The notes beneath the pieces were generated by a model, which searched no databases, had not been told where the DNA came from, and saw only the letters and a list, made by a program, of their open reading frames with translations. The position numbers and the translations under genes were made by a program. Shown in pieces: positions 15,789 through 23,075 of a stretch of DNA of 23,075 bases (position 1 is the first letter of the stretch; each line of letters starts with the position of its first letter). The stretch comes from an uncultured Clostridium sp. (GTDB taxonomy: Bacteria; Bacillota; Clostridia; Lachnospirales; Lachnospiraceae): positions 1-23,075 of the forward strand of contig UQXF01000051.1 in assembly GCA_900544905.1 (NCBI GenBank), written 5' to 3'.

Positions 15789-18700
15789 TTATTGCACTTC
15801 CCAAACTGCATATAAGTCGTAGTTTCTATCAATGCTTGTAATTTCAGAAATCTTGTTAACATTTGTTCCAAGGGCTCCTGGTTTTGTTGTAGACCAAGAT
15901 GTTGATTTAAAGGTTTTCACAGATGAAAATCTTGTATATCTTGCCTTTAGCGTTGAAACATAACTAGACAATGAAATATCATCCCCCTCTAAAACAACTA
16001 ATTTGTTGTTGTTTGCAACGCTAGATGCACTTTGAGTTATCGTGCCTTGTGAAGCCCAACCAAGTGGAGTATACCAATCTAGATGGAAGGTTATTGTGTA
16101 GTAGTGTTTTATATCAACATTCCAAGTTGCGGTTATCGCTAGGTTGGAATTTGGCATCACACTTGCCATATTTTCCCAACCCATGAAACTATATGATGTT
16201 CTAGTTATACCATCATCTTCAACATAGCTGCTTTGCAAAGGTATGCTCACAGCCTCGCCCTGGTAGTGATACTCAACATTGTTAAACTTGTTTCCATACT
16301 CTGAAATAATTGTTAGAGCGTAGCGGTTTCTTATATAAAGGGTTACATCTTGGCTTGGCATAGTGGTTAAGCTATATTCTTCATAATATCCACTATCTTT
16401 ATAAAGCTTAGTGTAGCTATCTACCTTAGTGTTAATAGCTAAAGAACTTAAGCTAATGCTACTGCCTTCTCCAACATACTCTTCAAAAACAGTTTCGCCA
16501 TTATCTATAATAGTTAGAAGATAAGCCACATATCTATCAATCTCTTCCCACTTTGCATACAAGGTAATGCTTTCATTTGGCATAACGCTTGATTTAAACT
16601 CATTCGTGCATGCTTCGTTTGTATACCAGCCCGCAAAACCATAGGTTATTTTTGTTTGCCCCTCTATAACAATTTTGTTTGCAGGGGCTAGAAGAGTTAT
16701 GCTCTCACCTGCAAGTGCTGTTATACTAGCAATTTCTTGCCCTCCCATGCTGTTGAAACTTATAGTTTGATAATTCTCTACCTTTTCTTCCCACTTTGCG
16801 TAAAGCTCTGTATCGCCCCTTGGCATAGTGGCTAGAGTGAACAAACTATTTTCATTAAAATCACTTGATGTATACCAACCAGCAAAACTGTAGGTTATTT
16901 TAGTTACGCCGTTGTCTACCACCTTTGTTTGAAGAGTTGGAAGAGAAATACTTGAGCCAACAGGAGCTTTAATTTCGGAAACATCGTTTCCCATAGAATC
17001 GTTAAAGTAGATTGTATACTCGCTAGTTTGCGTCCAGCCATCTCCACCATTTTCATACTCTTGGTTTGCGCCATATTCGTAAGAATTTATGTAACTATAA
17101 GTGCTAGACAGGTCAATCTCTTTACCAACATCAACCAAGGCAAGATTGTCTGTTTTAAGCGATATTTCAACGCCTGATGCCACTGGCATTAGTATGTTAA
17201 ATAACAACTTATCTAAATATTCCTTTCCATCGCCTAGGTCGTTTCTAGTTAGGATGTTTATAGTTGCCGTATCTAACTGGTCGTTATTTGCAAGTTCGGC
17301 TAGATTTAAAACAATATTATGAGAGTTTTCTGTTAGCATTTGGTAACCAAGCAAAATGTTGCTATAGTCTAGCGGAGTGTCCCTATTAAAGGTTTTCTCT
17401 AGCGCTGTTTCAATTTCTCCCATTATTGCATCAGAGAACCCAAAAGAATACTCAAGCAGGTAATACATAATATCATCTAGGAAGTCTTGATAGTGAACCT
17501 TTAATTTCTTTTCATAAGTTCTACTAGCAAAAATAGTACGTTTAACTACATCTGTTCTATGAATGTATATATATTCGTCCTTAAACATTATTTCTAGTTT
17601 TCTACTGTCAACCGAAGTATCTCCACGAACATATGGAACATCGTTGTTAACATTTATCCAAGTAACGCCAGGAACATTAGAGCCTATAACTGGTATGTCC
17701 ATAACTATATACATTTCTGGTTTGCCATCAACAACTTTTATGTTTGCCTTTAAATCTACATCTAAGTTGAAGTTAATTAGGCTAATAAGGTTAATTCCAA
17801 TTGAAACTTGACCAGAAATATTGTAGTCGCTATAAGATGTTGTGTTGATTATAGACTTAACAAGGTTTGAACTATTAGAAATATCTATGTAGTTTTCTGG
17901 GTTTGAAACCTTACCAACCTCTTCAAAGGTTTCCTTTGTTAATTCAAGATTAAAGCTCTCATTTCCACTGCCAGTGTAGATGTTGTTAAGCTCTATTTTT
18001 TCAATTCCACTTTCGCCTGAAACTATGTTAAGCACCATAAATTCTTTTGCATTCTCATTTATTAAGCTGCCATCTATAACAAGGCTTAGCACATTATTGT
18101 TTAGAGAAATACCCTTAACAAACTCTAGCATGTTAAGAGGATTACCAAGGTCGATGCTAGGAATAAGGTTTGAAATGCTTTCTGTGCTAACATCCATTGT
18201 TTCGGCAACGCTTGAAAGGAAGCCAACAGCCTTTGCATCAACACCCAAAGCATTTAACACAATAACTAGCAGTTCTTTTAAATTTTGCTGATTTATTTTA
18301 AGTTTTAGATTTGAATAGTCAAAGTAAAGAACCTTGTCTATAAACGCCACATTCACATCAAATGCGTTTTCAAAATTATTTATGTTTATATTTGTGTTAA
18401 ACTCGGTGGCAATTAAGTCTAGAGCAAGTCCTGCCGTAATGTTATAAGTTTGCTTGCCGTTTTTAAACACATCAACATTTGCACTCAAATTAAACTGTTT
18501 GCCTTGAATAGTGTTTAAAATGTTATCTAGCATGTTTGTTAAAACAGTGTAGTGAGAATATTCGCTTTCTTTAATATCGAGGTTAACTTCATCAAAGCTA
18601 GTTAGGTTAAGCTCAACCATAATGCCATTATAGTTTAATATAACCTGCTCTACCTCGGCATTATAACCAACAAATATAGTTAAGCCGTTATATAAAATCG

Positions 18701-21700
18701 CCTCCATTGAGTTTTCATTAAACACTACTTTTTGTATGAAGTCTAGCTTTGAATTTGCAAGCATTGTTATAAGTGATAAAACATCAAACTCTTTAGTTTT
18801 TGTTAAAATATTATTTGCAGCGTTTAAATCTATATCTATTTCAAGATTAAACTTTTCGTTTAGATAAGTAATAACATCCTCTAGTTTGCTAAACTCCATA
18901 TGAATTTTAAGCCCAGCTATATCTAAATAGAATGTGCCATTTAAGTAGTATATATTAACGCCAATGCCCTTAAACGAGGTTTGAATGTAGCCAGACAAAG
19001 AGCCATTTTCAATTCTCACCCCATAACTAACATTAACAACATTAACTTCTCCCGCATAGTTAAACTTAAGAATAAAGTTGCCGCTAATGCTATTGTGCTT
19101 TAACGAGTTGGCTGTAGCGTTTGCCACCTTAACAAGCTCTGCCAAATTTATATAGTTTTCTTCTTCCTCTTTAGAAACGCCCTCTAAGGTAACATTGTTT
19201 GTTTCAAACTTAATGTTTGCATTTATATAGTTATCACTTACTTTTAAGTTGGTTAAGTTTATTTCTTTAATGCTTGAACTTTCAAACACAATCTCAAGGT
19301 TTAAGCCATCTATATTTATTTTAGCCCCACTACTGTCTACCTTAATATTGCTTAATAGATTTAATATTTCAAATAAGTTTAGGTTTTTGAAAGTTTGGCT
19401 AAGGTTTTTGGCACTTATTTTATTTAAAGCACTATCAATGTAGCCAGCAACCAGACCCTGCAAGTTGCCAGATTCTAGAATACTTATAATAGTGTTTAAA
19501 ACTCCGTCTAAAGAGTTTTCATCCTTATTAAGAATTGCCAAAACTTGATGAACACTCCTTAAAATAGAGTCTTTTTCAAGCTTAACTTTTAAACCATTAA
19601 CATCTAATAGCAAAGTGTTTCTTATGTAGTTGAGCTTTGCACTAAGTTGAGAGTCGTTATAGTTTAAGGTTGCAAGTGCGTCAAAATTTAGTTCCCCACC
19701 CTGCATCATTTTAGCTAGATTTAAACAAAGTTCATATTCTTTGGCAAACTCGCTATTTAAAATATCTATATTTGCTGTAGCCTCAAGCAAACTTGAACCT
19801 AAAATATCTTGAACGCTTTCCGCAAGTTTTTCTGTTTCTAAATACTTATCTTTATTAACACTTGGAGCGTTAACAGCCAAGGTAGATAAAACAGCTTTTA
19901 AGTTTACGCTTTCCCCACTGCTAAGTTTTAGATTATCAATCTCTATGCTCTCTAGCTTGTTTCCTTTAAGACCAATCACAACAAACAAATTGCCATAAAA
20001 ACCAACCAGCCCGCCATCTATTGTTACTTTAATACATGAAGAATTTATCTCTAAAGCCTTAACCGCTGTTAAAATCTCTTTTATGCTAGAAAACTCGCTA
20101 GTTACCTTATCTAAATATTCGCTCATGCTTGCTTGCAAATTATAAAGGTTATCGCCAACAAAGAAACTTAATAACTCTCTAACAGTGCTGTTTTTAACAG
20201 ACAAATATATATCTTGAATATTAACATAGCTAGTTTCATTAACATAGTTAACCCCTAGGTTCATGTTTGCACTTCCGCTAAGGCTAAAGTTTAAACTCAT
20301 AAACTTTTTATCAAGGCTTCCTATAAGTTCAAGATATGCGTTGTAAACCTCATTACCTCTGTTTACAATTGCGTTAAGATACAAGCTACCTTCTCTTAAA
20401 TCTTTCAAAGAAATTATGTTTTCAATTAGGTTTATAACATCTAGATATTCATCTTCATTTATTTCAGTTTTTGTAGCACTCTTCGAAATGATGCTAACGC
20501 CAAAATTTATCTCGCTATCGTTAAATTTTAAGTTTTGAACTTCTAACGAATTTAAAACATAGTTTTTAAGATTTAGTTTTAATTTTAAACTAGCCAAAAC
20601 ACCAAGAGGCTCGCTATTTAAAGTTAAACTTATCTCGCTACTATTTACATCAAAAGCCTCTATCATATCTAGATAATCGCTTATGGTTTTGCCTTCAGTT
20701 AGAAGCTTTATTTTCTCTGATATTTGCGATTTAATATCTTCATTCTTTGTAGATAAAATATCTTCAAAGCCAAGATTTTCTAAAAGGTTGCTAATTTGAG
20801 ATTTACTTGCTTTAATTTTAATGTTGTTTATTTTAACAAAGCCTGTTTCCCCTTCTAACAAAACAAATAGGCTAATATCTTGTTTTCCTGAAAGTTCTCC
20901 GCTAAGCTGAATAAAGTTTTTATCTAAACTAAACTTTAAATTGCCATTAAAACTGTTGCCCTTTAAAGCTCCGCCTGTGATGTTTAGATTAAAATCTAAG
21001 TCAAGCTCATTGCTTGAAAGAAGAGCTATATTTTTGTTGTAAACCTCATAAAGGTTTAAATACTCTCCAGAAATACTAACCTTTTCATCTGTTGCATCAA
21101 GGTTAACTGTGGCACTTATCTTGACTCCATCAATAACTAACCCTGATATTTCTATTTCGTTTATAATTTGGTTAAAACCAAGCCTAATCACAATGTTTTC
21201 GCCTAAGTTTAGCTTTGTGCCATCTAGTTTTAAAACAAGCCCCTCACTAGACAAGCTAACCTCATTAACTATAGATAAGTAAGATGCTAAGTTCTCAAAA
21301 CTAATATTTTTAGCAAGGTTTGAAAAAACACTTTCAACGTCATTATATTCGCCACCATTTAAAACTTCAACTTTGCTAAGCAAACTTAAAACCATATCAC
21401 TGGCGCTAGTTATAAGCTCTTTTGAAACAAGCAGGTTAACATTTGCCGAGTTTAAATACAAATTGTTCTCAAAATAGGTTAAGTAAGAATTATTTGGTAT
21501 ACCTAAATTATTATCAATAATAGATAACCTATAATTGTTGTCTAGAATATTTGCAAGCAAACTAAAATCAACTTTGTTTTCCTTTCCACCATCAAGTATA
21601 GAAACACTTGCCAAGGCAGATATGTTTCGTAGCTTAGCTGTGTTTAATATAACATTATAAAGGCTTCCAGCATCAAAATACTCTTTGCCCCCGGCAATAG

Positions 21701-22457
21701 TTTCGGGGTTTAGAATAACAATGTTGTCATTAAAGTCTATATTTATATTTGCACTAAGGCTATAGCCATTAAAACTTGCCGTTTGCACCTTTACATTTTT
21801 AGGAGCGTTTTCACTTGTTGTTATAGCCTCAACATTTGCAAGCCCCTCTATTTCAAGGTTAACCTTTTTGTCGCCATTTTCAAGTTCGGTTTCTGTCATA
21901 TCATTTAGCGACTGCATTAGTTTTGGCATTAACTCATCTATAAAACTTTCACTGCCCCCAGCAGCTTCACCACTTTCGCCTATTTGCCCCTCATTTTCTA
22001 AACTTTCACTTTTTATTAGGTTTGAAATCTCGTCTATTAAGTCGTAGATAGTTTTGGTTGTTATTTTCACACTTAAATTGTTATATGAAAGATAAATTGT
22101 GTTGTTATAAAAAGCAAACTCGATGGCGGTTTTTGCACCGTTTAAATTTAAACTAACAAACCCCTCAACTTTTATATTTTTTTCGTCTTCAATATCAACA
22201 TTAACATACAACAAAATAGGCAAAGACTTTTCTTCGCTTTCTAAAGTTATCTCTCCCTCAAAATTGAATTGTTTATTATCAGTGAAACTATTTAAAATGC
22301 CAGTGAAAAGCGATGTGCTAGAATTATCGCCCCCAACATTAACAATTGGCTTAATTAAAGTTCCCCTGCCGTTAAAATACGACACAGAAACAGTTGTTGC
22401 CGCAGAAATAACAAACAGCAACAAAAAAGTAAACACATACGATAAAAACTTTTTCAT
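15789..22457 (-). CDS. Giant exported modular protein with C-terminal InlB-type repeats
   Basis: A 2222-residue intact frame of unknown function. Residues 1-28 (MKKFLSYVFTFLLLFVISAA...) form a Sec signal or N-terminal membrane anchor without lipobox. Residues about 50-1808 are eight tandem modules of ~200-270 residues, the last divergent. Modules share a strand motif of the type NNTIYLSYNNLSVKI, then amphipathic helices, two further strand blocks (as in IDGVKISATVNL) and an EYLDVINLIENI-like junction. Residues ~1813-2220 hold five InlB/Listeria-Bacteroides repeats, two with clear FAGWYT...LYAKW. There is no LPXTG, GW, SLH or C-terminal membrane anchor; the chain ends right after the last repeat. 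Residues 1-1599 contain no Trp and very few Cys. I infer an extracellular, beta-rich, elongated protein held by its N-terminus or released. The Shine-Dalgarno is weak (AAAGTGAG). It follows comEB by 29 bases. Confidence 0.85.
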   Translation of the reverse strand: MKKFLSYVFTFLLLFVISAATTVSVSYFNGRGTLIKPIVNVGGDNSSTSLFTGILNSFTDNKQFNFEGEITLESEEKSLPILLYVNVDIEDEKNIKVEGFVSLNLNGAKTAIEFAFYNNTIYLSYNNLSVKITTKTIYDLIDEISNLIKSESLENEGQIGESGEAAGGSESFIDELMPKLMQSLNDMTETELENGDKKVNLEIEGLANVEAITTSENAPKNVKVQTASFNGYSLSANINIDFNDNIVILNPETIAGGKEYFDAGSLYNVILNTAKLRNISALASVSILDGGKENKVDFSLLANILDNNYRLSIIDNNLGIPNNSYLTYFENNLYLNSANVNLLVSKELITSASDMVLSLLSKVEVLNGGEYNDVESVFSNLAKNISFENLASYLSIVNEVSLSSEGLVLKLDGTKLNLGENIVIRLGFNQIINEIEISGLVIDGVKISATVNLDATDEKVSISGEYLNLYEVYNKNIALLSSNELDLDFNLNITGGALKGNSFNGNLKFSLDKNFIQLSGELSGKQDISLFVLLEGETGFVKINNIKIKASKSQISNLLENLGFEDILSTKNEDIKSQISEKIKLLTEGKTISDYLDMIEAFDVNSSEISLTLNSEPLGVLASLKLKLNLKNYVLNSLEVQNLKFNDSEINFGVSIISKSATKTEINEDEYLDVINLIENIISLKDLREGSLYLNAIVNRGNEVYNAYLELIGSLDKKFMSLNFSLSGSANMNLGVNYVNETSYVNIQDIYLSVKNSTVRELLSFFVGDNLYNLQASMSEYLDKVTSEFSSIKEILTAVKALEINSSCIKVTIDGGLVGFYGNLFVVIGLKGNKLESIEIDNLKLSSGESVNLKAVLSTLAVNAPSVNKDKYLETEKLAESVQDILGSSLLEATANIDILNSEFAKEYELCLNLAKMMQGGELNFDALATLNYNDSQLSAKLNYIRNTLLLDVNGLKVKLEKDSILRSVHQVLAILNKDENSLDGVLNTIISILESGNLQGLVAGYIDSALNKISAKNLSQTFKNLNLFEILNLLSNIKVDSSGAKINIDGLNLEIVFESSSIKEINLTNLKVSDNYINANIKFETNNVTLEGVSKEEEENYINLAELVKVANATANSLKHNSISGNFILKFNYAGEVNVVNVSYGVRIENGSLSGYIQTSFKGIGVNIYYLNGTFYLDIAGLKIHMEFSKLEDVITYLNEKFNLEIDIDLNAANNILTKTKEFDVLSLITMLANSKLDFIQKVVFNENSMEAILYNGLTIFVGYNAEVEQVILNYNGIMVELNLTSFDEVNLDIKESEYSHYTVLTNMLDNILNTIQGKQFNLSANVDVFKNGKQTYNITAGLALDLIATEFNTNININNFENAFDVNVAFIDKVLYFDYSNLKLKINQQNLKELLVIVLNALGVDAKAVGFLSSVAETMDVSTESISNLIPSIDLGNPLNMLEFVKGISLNNNVLSLVIDGSLINENAKEFMVLNIVSGESGIEKIELNNIYTGSGNESFNLELTKETFEEVGKVSNPENYIDISNSSNLVKSIINTTSYSDYNISGQVSIGINLISLINFNLDVDLKANIKVVDGKPEMYIVMDIPVIGSNVPGVTWINVNNDVPYVRGDTSVDSRKLEIMFKDEYIYIHRTDVVKRTIFASRTYEKKLKVHYQDFLDDIMYYLLEYSFGFSDAIMGEIETALEKTFNRDTPLDYSNILLGYQMLTENSHNIVLNLAELANNDQLDTATINILTRNDLGDGKEYLDKLLFNILMPVASGVEISLKTDNLALVDVGKEIDLSSTYSYINSYEYGANQEYENGGDGWTQTSEYTIYFNDSMGNDVSEIKAPVGSSISLPTLQTKVVDNGVTKITYSFAGWYTSSDFNENSLFTLATMPRGDTELYAKWEEKVENYQTISFNSMGGQEIASITALAGESITLLAPANKIVIEGQTKITYGFAGWYTNEACTNEFKSSVMPNESITLYAKWEEIDRYVAYLLTIIDNGETVFEEYVGEGSSISLSSLAINTKVDSYTKLYKDSGYYEEYSLTTMPSQDVTLYIRNRYALTIISEYGNKFNNVEYHYQGEAVSIPLQSSYVEDDGITRTSYSFMGWENMASVMPNSNLAITATWNVDIKHYYTITFHLDWYTPLGWASQGTITQSASSVANNNKLVVLEGDDISLSSYVSTLKARYTRFSSVKTFKSTSWSTTKPGALGTNVNKISEITSIDRNYDLYAVWEVQ
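15792..17033 (-). repeat. Five InlB-type (Listeria-Bacteroides) protein repeats
   Basis: Protein-level repeats of 68-103 residues at about 1813-1889, 1895-1970, 1975-2042, 2045-2112 and 2118-2220 of the giant protein. The first two keep ITYSFAGWYT and MP...LYAKW; the third is degenerate (no GW); the fourth keeps YSFMGW and ITATW; the last keeps DLYAVW. They are divergent at DNA level, so not a recent expansion. Confidence 0.85.
17034..22310 (-). repeat. Eight tandem ~200-270-residue modules of unknown family
   Basis: The recurring strand motif begins near residues 116, 328, 537, 740, 945, 1171, 1372 and (weakly) 1622, a period of 201-250. Examples: FYNNTIYLSYNNLSVKI, YLNGTFYLDIAGLKIHME, FIDKVLYFDYSNLKLKIN. 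A second block recurs at about 434, 637, 838, 1065, 1271 and 1487 (EIEISGLVIDGVKIS, SLEVQNLKFNDSEIN, EINLTNLKVSDNYIN). A junction motif of the form (E/K/N)Y(L/I/F) occurs near 259, 465, 670, 871, 1101 and 1522. Identity between modules is low, so this is an old duplication. Confidence 0.75.
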
Positions 22458-22486
22458 AAACTCACTTTTACCAAACCTAAAAAGGT

Positions 22487-22972
22487 TTAATTATTACCCT
22501 CTTCACTTTTTAAGTGACAAAGTTCTATCCCCGACTCTTCTAAAAGCTCTAGAGAAAACTTGTCTGGATATTCCTGTTTATAAACAATCCTTGAAATTCC
22601 AGCATTTATTAAAATACGAGTACAAACAGAGCATGGCTGATGGGTGACATAAATTGTTGCCCCCTCAACGCTAACACCCATCTTAGCAGCCTGAATAACA
22701 GCGTTTTGCTCGGCATGAATAGCATAGCACATTTCTGCCCTAGTTCCGCTAGCAATTCCAAGCTTATCTCTTAAGCAAAAACCCCTTTCTTTACAACTTT
22801 TAATTCCGCTAGGAGCCCCGTTATACCCAGTAGTTAATATTCTTTTGTTTTTCACAATAACAGCCCCAACATGCCTGCCAGCACGAACGCAACTACTCCA
22901 AGAAGCAACATTTTCAGCAAGCTCCATAAAACGCTTGTCCCACTTTGATTGGTTTTCGCTAATACTTTCCAT
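22487..22972 (-). CDS. comEB: Deoxycytidylate (dCMP) deaminase, ComEB type
   Basis: A 161-residue zinc deaminase converting dCMP to dUMP, the precursor for thymidylate. The catalytic core is HAEQNAV (about residues 88-94; His and the proton-shuttling Glu) with PCSVC (two zinc cysteines) about 24 residues on. RHVGAVIV and TGYNGAPSG are typical substrate-side motifs. AAAAGGA precedes the ATG by about 8 bases. A possible -10 (TATAAT at 23021-23026, minus strand) lies at the contig edge, but its -35 would be lost beyond the adapter. It is directly upstream of the giant surface protein gene with a 29-base gap holding an AAACCT/AGGTTT hairpin. A metabolic link between the two is not obvious. Confidence 0.93.
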   Translation of the reverse strand: MESISENQSKWDKRFMELAENVASWSSCVRAGRHVGAVIVKNKRILTTGYNGAPSGIKSCKERGFCLRDKLGIASGTRAEMCYAIHAEQNAVIQAAKMGVSVEGATIYVTHQPCSVCTRILINAGISRIVYKQEYPDKFSLELLEESGIELCHLKSEEGNN

Positions 22973-23028
22973 ACTAAATATCCTTTTTTATTACCAAATT
23001 CCACTGAATTTGATTATTAAATTATAAC

Positions 23029-23075
23029 CTGTCTCTTATACACATCTCCGAGCCCACGAGACTCGACGTCATCTC
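23029..23075 (-). other. Illumina Nextera i7 adapter remnant (not biological)
   Basis: The last 47 bases are the reverse complement of the left end: mosaic end CTGTCTCTTATACACATCT, linker CCGAGCCCACGAGAC, index TCGACGTC (reverse complement of GACGTCGA) and ATCTC from the P7 primer. Same library index as the left end. Genomic sequence ends at 23028. Confidence 0.98.

Noticed and set aside
22123..22647. A 174-codon plus-strand frame across the giant gene start and comEB end
   Set aside because: Antisense to two real genes, no ribosome binding site, no recognisable domain.

Overview
The window reads as one metagenomic or genomic contig from gut-type Firmicutes (Clostridia). It is not clean: both ends carry Illumina Nextera adapter sequence (1-50 and 23029-23075, same i7 index on both sides), so the biological sequence is about 51-23028. 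Positions 51 to about 15.69 kb look like a Lachnospiraceae-type genome. Supporting signs are strong AGGAGG ribosome binding sites, a galK-galE-galT operon with class II GalT, DapL-type lysine synthesis, GSI-alpha glutamine synthetase beside an ANTAR regulator, and the order DUF951-rpsF-ssb-rpsR.

Layout. 115-3927 (+): Leloir galactose operon galK, galE, galT. 3987-4904 (+): a DHH phosphoesterase with its own promoter. From 4961 onward all genes are on the minus strand. In transcription order from right to left these are: tRNA-fMet and tRNA-Phe; a seven-helix membrane protein with degenerate GGDEF and EAL domains, translationally coupled to a DUF951 protein; rpsF-ssb-rpsR; tRNA-Thr(CGT) with a strong terminator; glnA; an ANTAR regulator; dapF; dapL; ilvE; and an M19 dipeptidase. 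The stretch from glnA to ilvE is a nitrogen and amino-acid block: ammonia assimilation, a likely antiterminator, the last steps to meso-diaminopimelate for lysine and cell wall, and branched-chain transamination.

15.79-22.97 kb (-): this part has a different character. It is lower in GC over the large gene (hand-counted sample lines of 32-35% against 47-63% in the gal genes), has weaker Shine-Dalgarno sequences, and holds only two genes. One is a ComEB-type dCMP deaminase. The other is a 2222-residue exported protein built from about eight tandem ~200-270-residue modules followed by five InlB (Listeria-Bacteroides) type repeats. I could not assign the module array to a known family, and it is the best candidate here for something undescribed. 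The change of character lies in an AT-rich stretch around 15.69-15.75 kb, between a tRNA promoter and a strong terminator. Given the untrimmed adapters, a chimeric join between two organisms is a serious possibility; horizontal transfer is the alternative.
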